Shown here: positions 8,885 to 18,150 of the stretch, in pieces
How positions within the stretch are numbered: the first letter of the stretch is position 1
How the letters are laid out: every line of letters starts with the position of its first letter
From: Phycisphaeraceae bacterium
GTDB taxonomy: Bacteria; Planctomycetota; Phycisphaerae; Phycisphaerales; UBA1924
DNA length: 64,000 bases
Assembly (NCBI GenBank): GCA_019636845.1
Contig: JAHBWV010000001.1
Coordinates: 558,001-622,000, forward strand
Direction of reading: 5' to 3'
Program-made: the position numbers and the translations under genes
The notes under the pieces: generated by a model
What the model was told of the DNA's origin: nothing
The model's input: only the letters and a program-made list of their open reading frames with translations
The model's database searches: none

Positions 8885-10155
8885 AGTGATGACCTTTCCC
8901 GCGCAAGCTCGGCTTCGAGTGCGGCGGCGAGGTACTCGAATTGCCCGGGTGCGTTGTACGCATGCGCGCTGATGCGGACGGTGCGCGGCCCGTCGGCGAC
9001 TGACCAGATGGGGACCTGGATGCGCCAACGGGAGAGGAGCGAGTCCTGGAGCGCATCGTGGTACGCGCTCGGGCGTGTTGACAGCGATGCGCGGCGCGCG
9101 GGGTCGTGCGGCGGCAGGATGAGCGTGCAGATGCTGCCGATCGTGTCGTCGGGGGCTGGCGGTTGGATGGAGAGCCGAGTGCAGATCGCGTCGCGCCCTC
9201 GGAGCGTCATGGCGCGGTTGTGCGATTGGAGGGCGGGAATGCCGCCTGAAATGAGCGTGGAGAGGAACTCGATGGCGTCGGGGATGGTGAGGAAGGGCGT
9301 GATGTCGTTGGTGCCGACAAAGTCGAACTCGGTGTGGAGCGGGGGGCGGCCGGGCTTGGGCTTCTCGGCGAAGTTTGAGAGGACGAGTGGGCGGAAGTTG
9401 TGCTGGAGGTCGCCGCGGATCCAGAGGAAGGCGCACCCCTTGGGCGTGCAGAGCCACTTGTGGCAGTTGCTCGTGTAGTACGAGGCGTTGAGGGTGTTGA
9501 GGTTGAGATCGGGGAGCATGCCGATGGCGTGGGCTCCGTCGATGATGGTTCGGACACCTCGGGCTTCGAGCGCGGCGACGAGGCGCTCGACGGGGAGGAT
9601 GAGGCCGCTGGAACTCGTAACATGGCTGATGAGGGCGGCCTTGGTGCGGGGCGTGACCCTCGACATGATGGCGTCGAAGGCCTGATCGGCGGAGCGGATC
9701 GGGAAGGGGATCGGCGCGATGACGGGGGCGGCTCCGACCATGGCGCAGACAGCGCGAAGGTTGTTCAGACAGGCGGGGTATTCGTGGTCGTTGGCGAGAA
9801 CTTCATCGCCCGCGCCGAGGAAGCCGGTGCGGGCGAGGTGGTGGAGGACCGTGGCGACGGCGATGGTGGCGTTGGGGATCGGAACGAGGTCGGTGGCGTG
9901 TGCGCCGACGAAGGTCGCGAGGGCGGCGCGGGCGCGATCGAGCAGGTCCCACGAGTCTTCAACGAAGAAGCGGATGGGCTCGGCTTCCATGCGGTTCCGG
10001 TAGCGTACCTGGGCCTGGAGGACGCGCGTGGGGCATGCGCCGAAGCTGCCGTGGTTGAGAAAGCAGACGCTGGGGTCGTGCTGCCAGTGGACAGCGAGGG
10101 GAGAGGGCAGGGGTGAGTTGGGGAGCTCGTGGCCTTGAAGCGGGTTGGAGAGCAT
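8881..10155 (-). CDS. Class V aminotransferase (isopenicillin-N-epimerase-like)
   Basis: 424 residues, fold-type I PLP enzyme. Seen in order: FLNHGSFGACP at the N-terminus (substrate and cofactor contact), a PNATIAVATVL phosphate-cup segment, ISHVTSSSGLILPV, TIIDGAHAIGMLPDL with the Asp that pairs with the PLP pyridine nitrogen, and TSNCHKWLCTPKG with the Schiff-base Lys. This pattern matches the isopenicillin N epimerase/cysteine desulfurase-like branch; no antibiotic pathway surrounds it, so it should not be called an epimerase. First gene of a three-gene ATGA-coupled operon. The ATG starting MLSNPLQGHE is preferred over upstream in-frame codons. Confidence 0.85.
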   Translation of the reverse strand: MLSNPLQGHELPNSPLPSPLAVHWQHDPSVCFLNHGSFGACPTRVLQAQVRYRNRMEAEPIRFFVEDSWDLLDRARAALATFVGAHATDLVPIPNATIAVATVLHHLARTGFLGAGDEVLANDHEYPACLNNLRAVCAMVGAAPVIAPIPFPIRSADQAFDAIMSRVTPRTKAALISHVTSSSGLILPVERLVAALEARGVRTIIDGAHAIGMLPDLNLNTLNASYYTSNCHKWLCTPKGCAFLWIRGDLQHNFRPLVLSNFAEKPKPGRPPLHTEFDFVGTNDITPFLTIPDAIEFLSTLISGGIPALQSHNRAMTLRGRDAICTRLSIQPPAPDDTIGSICTLILPPHDPARRASLSTRPSAYHDALQDSLLSRWRIQVPIWSVADGPRTVRISAHAYNAPGQFEYLAAALEAELARERSSL

Positions 10156-10256
10156 GGAGCATGCTACGGCGGTCACGATGGAGTCATTCGTCCAGAAACA
10201 ACAACGATGAACGATTACCACTGTGATTATGGGACGTCTGTGTGCAAACATTTGTC

Positions 10257-10285
10257 TTGCTACACACTCGAGCGTCGGCTATGGT
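10257..10285 (+). promoter_or_regulatory. Candidate sigma70-type promoter for the PEP-CTERM-like gene
   Basis: TTGCTA and TATGGT hexamers, each 4 of 6 to consensus, separated by exactly 17 bp and ending 66 bp before the ATG. About 16 bp further downstream lies a short perfect inverted repeat (TCATCA-TTG-TGATGA, 10301-10315) that could be an operator. Sequence match only. Confidence 0.35.
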
Positions 10286-10351
10286 CTCTCTTCACCGACT
10301 TCATCATTGTGATGAGCTGTGCGTGTGAGCATTTCAGAGAGGGGATAACAG

Positions 10352-11761
10352 ATGAAGATCCGTGCGTGTGTGGTGTTCGCGATCGTTGGTCTGCCTGCGG
10401 TTCTGGCGTCTGCGGAGCTTCCTGCCACGACGTTGCTCTTCAGCAACCCGGCATTTCCGGCCTCACAAGTTCCGGGCACACCGGGTGTGACGTTCACGAG
10501 CTTCCTTGATGGGTTCACCGTGAGCCAGAACGGCTCGCTCTGGGCGATCCGAGCCAATGCCACGACCGCGCCGACCACGCGTGACACCTTCTTTGTGACG
10601 GGCAACAGGAACGGGATCACGACGCTCGTACCGGAGAATGACATTCTGCCCGGCCTGGGCCTGGGCTGGTTCAACACCACCGCCGAACGAACTATGTTCA
10701 TCAACGATCGTGGCGACTTCGCATTCTCTGGGCAGTTCGGCCCGGCGACATCATCGACCGACGAGATGGTCGTCAAGTACACCGCGTCAAGCGGGCTGTA
10801 CTCCATCATGGCACGAGAAGGGGACCTGATTCCCGGCCTGGGTGGAGAGCGGTACGGCTCCACGAACGACGCCGCGGCGATCGATAACCTCGGACGCGTC
10901 TACTTCAGAGACGGCGGGACGAGCGGATCGATTCCATCGGATAAGGACGAGTTCATCTTCCGTGGTTCTGATGCGGCCAGCGTTACGCCGTACCTCCAGG
11001 GCGGCACGCTCGCGCCGAGCGGCCAGTTGGGCGGAACCAACGCGCTTCTCACCGGGCTCACGACCCGCACGTTCCATGTGTCTGACGACGGGGCTCGCTA
11101 TATCACGCGGGGTTCACTCGCCCTCCCATCCAACAGTTCAGTGATCGTCGTGGATGGGCGTGTGCAGCTACAGGCCGGGGCTCCGATCGCCGGGCTGAGC
11201 GGGCTGGGCCTTTCGACGATTGCATCGTCGGACAACATGGGTATGAACGAGAAGGGGGATTGGTTTGTGTGGTCGTCGACCACGGCCTTGGAGACCTTCC
11301 TGATGGTGAACGGCGAGGTGGTCCTCACGAACACCACGCCCCTTCCGTCCGGTTTGGCTGGGACGTTCACCGGCATCGAGGATGTGGGGATCAACGGGAA
11401 TGGCGATGTGGTCATCGTGTCTCGGATATCGACCACGGGCCAGTATGTGATCACGATCGATCCGCGCGGTGCCGCCGAGCCCTACGTCTTCCTCACATCC
11501 GGGCCGAGCAGCCCGTTCGCGCAGGGGATCGACATCAACGGTGATGGGCTGATCAACGACAACGCATTCCTGAGCACGATCAGCGACGTGTCCCTCGGCG
11601 ATAACGGGGACCTCTATGTCATCGGGCGCGTCGCCAACAGTGTCACGGGATTGAACATCGGCGACGGGCTTTTCCACTTCTATGTGGACATCATCCCCGC
11701 GCCGGGTGCTGTCGGGGTCTTCGCGCTCGCGTCGCTGATGGTGCCCAGGCGTCGTCGATGA
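10352..11761 (+). CDS. Secreted protein with PEP-CTERM-like tail
   Basis: 469 residues. Signal peptide MKIRACVVFAIVGLPAVLASA. The body is made of repeated short blocks of the kind S.NG.WA.RA, INDRGDFAF, IDNLGRVYF, MNEKGDWF, INGNGDVVI and GDNGDLYV, about every 50-60 residues, suggesting a beta-propeller or beta-repeat fold with N/D-rich turns. It ends in PAPGAVGVFALASLMVPRRRR, the Pro-Ala-Pro-Gly / short hydrophobic / Arg-cluster tail that also ends three other proteins in this window. It is probably exported and anchored or sorted. A good GAGAGGGG Shine-Dalgarno lies upstream. Ligand and role unknown. Confidence 0.8.
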   Translation: MKIRACVVFAIVGLPAVLASAELPATTLLFSNPAFPASQVPGTPGVTFTSFLDGFTVSQNGSLWAIRANATTAPTTRDTFFVTGNRNGITTLVPENDILPGLGLGWFNTTAERTMFINDRGDFAFSGQFGPATSSTDEMVVKYTASSGLYSIMAREGDLIPGLGGERYGSTNDAAAIDNLGRVYFRDGGTSGSIPSDKDEFIFRGSDAASVTPYLQGGTLAPSGQLGGTNALLTGLTTRTFHVSDDGARYITRGSLALPSNSSVIVVDGRVQLQAGAPIAGLSGLGLSTIASSDNMGMNEKGDWFVWSSTTALETFLMVNGEVVLTNTTPLPSGLAGTFTGIEDVGINGNGDVVIVSRISTTGQYVITIDPRGAAEPYVFLTSGPSSPFAQGIDINGDGLINDNAFLSTISDVSLGDNGDLYVIGRVANSVTGLNIGDGLFHFYVDIIPAPGAVGVFALASLMVPRRRR

Positions 11762-11850
11762 GGCCAGAAGACGCATGCGGCACTCAAAGCTCGGTGGAGA
11801 TCCGCACTGCGGAGCGGCTTTGCCGGGTGCGGTGTCACCACGGTCACAAG

Positions 11851-12008
11851 AGCGGTTGAAGTTCAGGCGTAGCGTCCCGAGCGTCGGCGAGACAAAGCAG
11901 GGCGCGAAGGCCGAAAATGGCGTATCCGCAGTGATACGCCGATGCAGGCCGACAACGCCATGCGATGTCGCAGCCAGCTCTGGACGCTACGTATGGATTG
12001 AAGCCGCT
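11851..12008. repeat. 158-bp imperfect palindrome between convergent genes
   Basis: The outer arms are inverted copies (AGCGG at the left, CCGCT at the right; an inner perfect 10-bp pair CGTAGCGTCC / GGACGCTACG). More interrupted pairing continues inward (GAGC/GCTC, GGCC/GGCC), and the centre is a perfect 8-bp stem GGCGTATC-CGCAGT-GATACGCC at about 11919-11940. The element fills the gap up to the base next to the gspE stop codon. It looks like a small non-autonomous (MITE-like) element or a long bidirectional hairpin; no coding frame is supported. Confidence 0.5.
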
Positions 12009-13736
12009 CTAGTGCAGGACGCGATAGACCTCTGACTGGTCGGTGACGCCCATCTCGACTTTGTGCATCGCGTCCTCGCGCATGGGCTTGAAGCCGGCGT
12101 CGATCGCGGCCTCGCGCAGCGAGACGCCGTCGGCGCGCGACTCGGTGAGCCGGCGGAGGGTGTCGTCGATGTGCATGAACTCGTAGACGGCCAGTCGGCC
12201 TCGGTATCCGGTGCCGAAGCAGCGCTCGCAGCGCTGATGGTCGTTGATCGTGCCCTTGCCGACGCACGCGGTGCAGGTGCGGCGCAGGAGACGCTGGGCG
12301 AGGACCCCGAGGAGCGAGGATGTGATGAGGTAGGGCTCGATGCCGATGTCGATGAGGCGCGGGATGGAGCCGGGCGCGTCGTTGGTGTGGAGCGTGGCGA
12401 GCACGAAGTGGCCGGTGAGCGAGGCCTGCACGGCGAGCTGGGCGGTCTCTTTGTCGCGGATCTCGCCCACGAGGATCACGTCGGGGTCCTGACGGAGCAG
12501 GGCGCGCAGCCCGGTCGCGAAGGTGACGCCGCGCTTGGGGTTGACCTGCATCTGGCTGATGCCGTCCAGGTGGTACTCGACGGGATCCTCGATGGTCATG
12601 ACGTTGCGTGTGGCGCGGTCGATGCGCCCGAGTGCGGCGTAGAGGGTGGTCGTCTTGCCCGAGCCGGTGGGTCCGGTGACGAGCACCATGCCGGTGGGGC
12701 GATCGATGACGTCCATCAGCTGGCCCTGCATCTGCTTGGTCATGCCGATGTCGTCGAGCGAGAGCTGGGTCTGGGTCTGGTCGAGGAGTCGCAGAACGAG
12801 GCGTTCCCCGTAGACGGTCGGGATGCAGGAGAGTCGGATGTCGACCTTTCGCTGACCGACGCGGACGGAGGTGTGTCCGTCCTGCGGAGCGTGTCGGTTG
12901 GCGATATCGAGCTCGGTCATGACCTTCATGCGCGAGCTGATGGCCGGGGCGAGCGTGGGAGGGGGTGTGAAGACATCGTGCAGGATGCCGTCGATGCGGA
13001 AGCGGATGACGAGGCGGCTCTCCTGCGGGTGGACGTGGATGTCGCTCGCACGCCGGCGCAGGGCCTCGAAAAGGATCATGTTGACGAGGCGGATGACGGG
13101 CGTCTGGCGCGCGAGTTGGAGGAGGTCGGTGGACTGTCCGATGGAGCCGGCGGCGGTCTCGATCGCGCGCTCGTCGAGGGGCATCTCGTCGATGATCTCG
13201 GTGACGAGGTCGCCGCGCTGTTCGTACCCGCGGTTGATGAGATTCTGGACCGCGGCGCGGGGCGCGAGGACAATGCGGACCGGCGCCTGGAGGATGTCTT
13301 CGAGGAGGGAGAAGATCGCCGGCTGCATGGGCTGGGCGGTTGCGACGGTGAAACCGTGGTCGTCCGAGGCGATGCCCGCGACGTGGTGGGCGCGAGAGAT
13401 CGTGCCGGCCACGAGCTCGTAGTAACGGCTGGCCGAGTCGTCGAGCTTCGGCTCCTGGTCGAAGGTGAGCCCGGTGCGTTTGGCGAGCGCGGCGAGTGCC
13501 TGGTGCTCGTCGATGGCGAGCATGGAGAGCAGGACATCCCACGGCTCATCGTCGGAGCCGGTCGCGCGGGAGAAGGAGCGGAGCTGGTCGGGCGTGAGAT
13601 CGAAGCCGTCGAAGGAGCGTGCGAGGCGCGTCCACTCGTCGTTCACGACGGTGGAGGGCTGCTCGGGCACAGTGTCGCGGCGTGCGAGCTGCTTGGTCTG
13701 CGCGGCGGCGCGTGACGGCGATCGGCGCTCTGCCAT
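12009..13736 (-). CDS. gspE: Type II secretion / type IV pilus assembly ATPase
   Basis: 575 residues. An N-terminal GspE/PilB domain (about 30-190) precedes the ATPase core: Walker A GPTGSGKTTTLYA, Asp box IEDPVEYHLDGISQ, Walker B DPDVILVGEIRD, and His box FVLATLHTNDA. Four cysteines in the C-terminal third (CTACVGKG...CERC) form the zinc site of GspE/PilB enzymes. It powers pseudopilus or pilus subunit addition at the inner membrane. It begins 1 bp after the gspD stop on the same strand, so the two are one operon. PilB cannot be excluded, but the secretin next door favours a type II secretion role. Confidence 0.93.
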   Translation of the reverse strand: MAERRSPSRAAAQTKQLARRDTVPEQPSTVVNDEWTRLARSFDGFDLTPDQLRSFSRATGSDDEPWDVLLSMLAIDEHQALAALAKRTGLTFDQEPKLDDSASRYYELVAGTISRAHHVAGIASDDHGFTVATAQPMQPAIFSLLEDILQAPVRIVLAPRAAVQNLINRGYEQRGDLVTEIIDEMPLDERAIETAAGSIGQSTDLLQLARQTPVIRLVNMILFEALRRRASDIHVHPQESRLVIRFRIDGILHDVFTPPPTLAPAISSRMKVMTELDIANRHAPQDGHTSVRVGQRKVDIRLSCIPTVYGERLVLRLLDQTQTQLSLDDIGMTKQMQGQLMDVIDRPTGMVLVTGPTGSGKTTTLYAALGRIDRATRNVMTIEDPVEYHLDGISQMQVNPKRGVTFATGLRALLRQDPDVILVGEIRDKETAQLAVQASLTGHFVLATLHTNDAPGSIPRLIDIGIEPYLITSSLLGVLAQRLLRRTCTACVGKGTINDHQRCERCFGTGYRGRLAVYEFMHIDDTLRRLTESRADGVSLREAAIDAGFKPMREDAMHKVEMGVTDQSEVYRVLH

Positions 13737-13737
13737 G

Positions 13738-16179
13738 TCAGCGGCTCCCGATCGGCGTGCCGGATGTCGTGGCGGCGGGGCGGGGATCGATCAGCGGAAT
13801 GACCGAGGGCTCGAAGTCGGGGAGTTCCTCTTCGAGTTCGGAGACCTCGTACGGGCCTCGCGTGAGCAGGCGGAGATCGGCGAAGGTCTCGTCGCGCATG
13901 ATCCTGGGGGTGATGAAGACATAGAGGCGCGTCGAGGCGTTGTTCTTGTTTGTGTCTCTGAACAGGTGGCCGAACAGCGGGATATCGCCGAGGAGCGGGA
14001 CCTTGACGACGGTCTTGCGCTTGGTGTCAACCTCGATGCCGCCGACGACGATGGTGAAATCCGTGGGAAGACTCGCGCTGGAGCGGACGTTGTTCTCGAT
14101 CCTGGGCGGGGGGATGCCGTCGGAGCCGGTGCCGTCGAAGGCCGAGAGCTGGACGGCGTATTCGAGCCGGAGGTATCCCCCCTCGCTGATGCGCGGCGTG
14201 ACGGTCAGGGTTGTGCCGGCGTCTTCGTATCCGCCGAATGAGGTGACATCGCGCGAGCCGGTGCCGCCACCGCCGAGACTTGTGGTGGTGGTAGGTTCCT
14301 GGCGGATGCTGGCGATCTCGGCCTCCTCGTTGTCGTTGACGAGGAGTTGGGGGTTGGAGAGGATGCGGGTCTCGGCGACGTTCTGGAGCGCAGTGATGAT
14401 GATGGGGACCTGGTCGGACTTGATGATGGCGGCCGTGAGCCCGCCGAGCGCGGTGGAGACTGTCTTGGGGTCGTTGAGTCCGGAGCCGGTCGGGAAGGTT
14501 GAGAGGCCGAAGTTCGTGTTGACGACGCCTCCTGTACCGTTGGCGTTGATGAGCTGGGTCTCGAACGCGAGGCGCAGCGAGTCGCTCGTGGTAAGGGAGA
14601 CGATCTTGGCCTCGATGTAGACCTGCGGCCTTCTGAGATCGAGCTTGGAGATGATCTTGGCAAAGTCAGACTGCTGGGCGAAGGGGGCCTTGACGAGGAC
14701 CTGGTTGTTGTCGATGTCGGCGATGACGAAGGCGTTGTCGGAATCGAGCGAGGTGCCCTCGCCCTCCGAACCCTGGGACTCGGGCCTCTGGAAGTTCCGG
14801 TTGCGATTGTTCTGGTTCTGGCGGAACTGGCCGGTGCCGGTGTTGAGGAGAGGCGAATCCGCGGCGGGCGTGGAACTCTGGAGGAGCCCAAGGAGGATCT
14901 CGGCGACGGTCTCGGCGTTGGCGTGGTGGAGTTTGTATTCGCGGATGACGATGCGCTCGCCCTCGGTGTCAAACTGCTTGATGAGCTGCTCGAGTTGTGC
15001 CTGTTGCTCGGGGGTTGCGAAGTAGACGATCTGGCCTCGGTACTCGTCGGCCACAATGACAGTCCCACCGACAGTACGGGAGTTCTGGAGGAGTTGTCCC
15101 GTGTTGGGATCGATCTGGAACTGCATCTGGTTCTGGAATGGATCGGTGGGCCCTGTCTGGATCTTGGTGACCTCGCCGAGCCCTCGCTGCTTGGCGAAGT
15201 CGGCGATCTGGTTGGTTGCGGAACCGGTGAAGTAACGCTTTGCGGCGAGGGTGCTGGTCGCGTCGATGACGTTCAGCAGGGAGCGGATCTGCTCGACCTC
15301 GTCGGGGCGTCCTCTGAAGATGAGGGCGTTGCCGAGGGGATCAACCGAGAGGCGTGATGAGAGGTTATCGAGGAAGCGCGTCGCGCCTTGCGGGTTATTC
15401 GGGTCGACGAACTGGCGAGGGCCACCGGTGGAGGTTTCCTGGCCGACGAGCGCGATGGCGCGTTCGCGGGCCACGGGCGCGGAGAGGTGGCGGAGTTCGA
15501 GGCGTGTGAAGGCAACCTTGGCGCGCTCGCGTGCGATCTCGGCGACGAGGTTCTCGATGGCGCGGATGTTTCCGGGCGTGTCGGTCGCGACGATGACGCC
15601 GAGATCGTCGAGGTAGGTGACGCGGACGCCGCCTCCGCTTCCGGTCGTGCCGCGCCCGCGCATTGCGGCTTCGATGGTGTCCTTGAGTATGCTGGGGACG
15701 ATGTTGGGGGTTGGGATGATTCGCGTGGTGGCGAGCGTGCCCGCACTGTCGGCGAGTGTGGAGGGAAGGTTCTCGATTCGTAGGACGTTGTAGAAGCCGC
15801 TCGGGGTGCGGGTCATGCCGAAGCCGTGCTGTTCGAGGAGTGAGTTGACGAGCCCGAGCAGATCGTCCTTGTGGACGCGGAGTGGCGCATTGAGCATGAC
15901 GGTGCCGGAGAGCGACGGATCGACGCTCACGTTGATCTCGAGCGCGTTCACGAGGTACTCGATGAGCGCGTTGAGTTCGACGCCCTCGCTGAAAGCATCG
16001 AGTGTGACGAACTGGTCATCGGACTCAAAGTCGTTCCGGGCTTCGCCGGGAGGCGTGATCGGAGGCAGGTCCTGGGCTCTGGCGTGATGACCGGCGGCGA
16101 TCGCGCCGCACGCGAGCACCAACGCCGGCACGGCCGAGCGGTGTGAGCGTCTGAAGGTGGGGGATGAGTTGGTTGCCAT
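13738..16179 (-). CDS. gspD: Type II secretion secretin
   Basis: 813 residues, outer-membrane secretin. Signal peptide ends near AGHHARAQD. N0 domain at about 55-130 (VTLDAFSEGVELNALIEYL), N1-N3 domains to about 490 with a Gln/Asn-rich insert (FRQNQNNRNRNFQ), and the secretin core from about 520 including VYIEAKIVSL, VPIIITALQNV..TRILSNPQLLVNDNEEAEI, the GGYEDAGTTLTVTPRI signature and VPLLGDIPLFGHLFR. Longer than the family average because of the low-complexity insert. First gene of the gspD-gspE pair; no gspC, F or G follows, so the rest of the machine is elsewhere. Confidence 0.93.
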   Translation of the reverse strand: MATNSSPTFRRSHRSAVPALVLACGAIAAGHHARAQDLPPITPPGEARNDFESDDQFVTLDAFSEGVELNALIEYLVNALEINVSVDPSLSGTVMLNAPLRVHKDDLLGLVNSLLEQHGFGMTRTPSGFYNVLRIENLPSTLADSAGTLATTRIIPTPNIVPSILKDTIEAAMRGRGTTGSGGGVRVTYLDDLGVIVATDTPGNIRAIENLVAEIARERAKVAFTRLELRHLSAPVARERAIALVGQETSTGGPRQFVDPNNPQGATRFLDNLSSRLSVDPLGNALIFRGRPDEVEQIRSLLNVIDATSTLAAKRYFTGSATNQIADFAKQRGLGEVTKIQTGPTDPFQNQMQFQIDPNTGQLLQNSRTVGGTVIVADEYRGQIVYFATPEQQAQLEQLIKQFDTEGERIVIREYKLHHANAETVAEILLGLLQSSTPAADSPLLNTGTGQFRQNQNNRNRNFQRPESQGSEGEGTSLDSDNAFVIADIDNNQVLVKAPFAQQSDFAKIISKLDLRRPQVYIEAKIVSLTTSDSLRLAFETQLINANGTGGVVNTNFGLSTFPTGSGLNDPKTVSTALGGLTAAIIKSDQVPIIITALQNVAETRILSNPQLLVNDNEEAEIASIRQEPTTTTSLGGGGTGSRDVTSFGGYEDAGTTLTVTPRISEGGYLRLEYAVQLSAFDGTGSDGIPPPRIENNVRSSASLPTDFTIVVGGIEVDTKRKTVVKVPLLGDIPLFGHLFRDTNKNNASTRLYVFITPRIMRDETFADLRLLTRGPYEVSELEEELPDFEPSVIPLIDPRPAATTSGTPIGSR

Positions 16180-16299
16180 GCTGATCTCCGCGTGAACCTG
16201 TGAGCCCTGCGCGGTTTGCGCGCGGGGCGTTTGAGTTATACCCTCTCCGCACGCTTCCCGTCCGCCGGGAATGCTGCGCGGAAGACCCGGAATGAAGCC

Positions 16300-17328
16300 A
16301 TGAGTGAGACCGATCGAACGGGGATGCCTCGGGTGGTGAGTCTGTTGCCCTCTGCGACAGAGTTGCTTTCGGTGATTTGTACCGAGGGGTTGCTGGTCGG
16401 AAGGTCACATGAATGTGACTTCCCCGCCGAAGTCCGATCGGTCCCGGCGTTGACAAGGGCACGCGTGATGCCTCTGGTGAAGCCGGGTGGGGAGATCGAT
16501 CCCTCGAAGGACCCCTCGGCGATCGACCGGGCGGTGCGAGATTCGCTGGGGTCGGGGCGGTCCCTGTATGAGGTGGACGAGGCGGCTCTGGCGGCTCTCA
16601 AGCCGGATGTGATCCTGACGCAGGATGTGTGCAGTGTCTGTTCCATTGATCTTGCGTCGGTCGAGCGTGTAGCGCGCACTCTCCCCGGTCCGCCTCGGGT
16701 GGTGTCGCTCAATCCATCGACCATCGAGGATGTTCTGGATGATCTGCTGCGGGTCGCGGCCGCTCTGGGGCCGGAGTGGGGGTCACGCGGCGATAGGGCG
16801 ATGGTCGGGCTACGCGAGCGGCTCTTCAGGGCCGAGGAGTACGTCAATCCATATGAAGACGGGCCGGTCGTCGCCTTTCTGGAGTGGACAGACCCGCTGT
16901 TCTGCGCTGGCCACTGGACCGTCGAGCTGATCGAGCGGGCCGGAGGGCGCCACCCGTGGAATGAAACGGTCGCGCGGGCCGACTCGGGTGCCGCGGCTGG
17001 TCCTCAGCGGGGGGCACGTGTCGCCGGGGCGTCGCGGGTTGTGTCAGTCGAGGAGTTGGTGAACGCTCGTCCGGAGTTCCTGGTGGTTGCGCCGTGCGGG
17101 TTCTCGCTGGATCAGGCATGGGCATGCACGGAAGAGCTGGCGACGCGGGAGTGGTGGGGGGAGTTGCCCGCCGTGAAGCAAGGGCGCGTGGCGGTTGTGG
17201 ATGGGAACCAGATGTTCAATCGGCCCGGGCCGCGGCTGTTGGACGCTTTCGAGTGGCTGGTTGGGTGGGTGCAGCAACGGCCGGAACTCGTGCCGCACGG
17301 GTTTCCGTGGCGTGTGTGGGGTGCTTAG
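16300..17328 (+). CDS. BtuF-like cobalamin-binding/ABC substrate-binding-fold protein
   Basis: 342 residues with the helical-backbone periplasmic binding fold: RVVSLLPSATELL at the first strand, LVGRSHECDFP (the usual motif for vitamin B12 and siderophore binders), LKPDVILTQDVCSVCS with two cysteines, then RVVSLNPSTIEDVLDDLLRVAAALG, and a C-terminal lobe ending MFNRPGPRLLDAFEWL. There is no signal peptide, so it would be cytoplasmic; similar proteins are annotated as cobalamin-binding proteins. The ATG is chosen because upstream residues are basic and unstructured. No transporter is adjacent. Its stop overlaps the convergent GT2 gene by 4 bp. Confidence 0.8.
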   Translation: MSETDRTGMPRVVSLLPSATELLSVICTEGLLVGRSHECDFPAEVRSVPALTRARVMPLVKPGGEIDPSKDPSAIDRAVRDSLGSGRSLYEVDEAALAALKPDVILTQDVCSVCSIDLASVERVARTLPGPPRVVSLNPSTIEDVLDDLLRVAAALGPEWGSRGDRAMVGLRERLFRAEEYVNPYEDGPVVAFLEWTDPLFCAGHWTVELIERAGGRHPWNETVARADSGAAAGPQRGARVAGASRVVSVEELVNARPEFLVVAPCGFSLDQAWACTEELATREWWGELPAVKQGRVAVVDGNQMFNRPGPRLLDAFEWLVGWVQQRPELVPHGFPWRVWGA

Positions 17329-18086
17329 CGGAGCATGTTGTAGACGATGATGCAACGCAGCGCGGAGATGCCGTCTCGCCAGGTGATTTTCTTTCCCTCG
17401 GCGTAGGTTCGTCCGGCGTATGAGACCGCGACCTCGTAGATCCGCGCGGGGCGAGGGCTTTCGCTCGAGTGATCGGAGGAGGAGATCCGGATGCTGGAGA
17501 GTTTGGCGATCAGTTCGGGCTCGACGCCGAAGCGGGGCTCGGAGATGGTCAGTTGCTGGGCAACGCGGCGCGTCAGGGCCTTCGTGCAGCACTCGATGTC
17601 CGAGAGGTTGAGATTGGTCAGCATGTTGCTGAAGAGGGTGATCAGGCGATTCGCGGCGTAGTGCCAGAAGTAGAGCACGCGATGGGAGCGCCCGAGGAAT
17701 CGCGTGCCGATGACGGCGTCGGCACGCCCGCTCAGGATCGGTTCGAGCACGGAGGCATGGTCGGCGGGGTCGTATTCAAGATCGGCATCGTGGATGAGGA
17801 GGATGTCCGCGCCGTCGGCGAGGGCGGCATGCAGCGCGGACTTCAGCGCAGCACCCTTGCCCTTGTTGGACGGGTGGCGCACGATGAGCACATCGGGGCG
17901 TGGGGCGAGCTCGTCGAGGATCGCACCGGTGCCGTCGGTCGAGCCGTCGTCCACGAGCACGAGGCGTCGGACCAGACGCTCGTTGCTCGCAGGGTCGGTG
18001 GGCGGGGGCACGGCGTCGAGGCGCGCGACAGCGTCCCGCAGCAGTTTCTCCTCGTTGTAGATCGGGATCAGGATCGCGAGTTTCAT
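17325..18086 (-). CDS. Family 2 glycosyltransferase (DPG/DPM synthase-like)
   Basis: 253 residues. GT-A fold motifs: LAILIPIYNEEKLL, LVLVDDGSTDGT (nucleotide-sugar binding), NKGKGAALKSAL, and ILLIHDADLEYDP (the DxD metal site), then AVIGTRFLG. No membrane helices follow, as in dolichyl/polyprenyl-phosphate glucose or mannose synthases that work at the membrane surface. Acceptor unknown. The ATG is the only codon placing the first strand at the N-terminus. Confidence 0.88.
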   Translation of the reverse strand: MKLAILIPIYNEEKLLRDAVARLDAVPPPTDPASNERLVRRLVLVDDGSTDGTGAILDELAPRPDVLIVRHPSNKGKGAALKSALHAALADGADILLIHDADLEYDPADHASVLEPILSGRADAVIGTRFLGRSHRVLYFWHYAANRLITLFSNMLTNLNLSDIECCTKALTRRVAQQLTISEPRFGVEPELIAKLSSIRISSSDHSSESPRPARIYEVAVSYAGRTYAEGKKITWRDGISALRCIIVYNMLR

Positions 18087-18150
18087 TGATCCAAGAATGT
18101 ACCGAGCTTCTCGCACGGACGTGCGGGGCCGGAACCGGAAGGGCAACACC

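Noticed and set aside
12063-13715. 550-residue plus-strand frame opposite gspE.
   Set aside because: Antisense shadow of a gene with clear Walker motifs; composition typical of GC-rich reverse frames.
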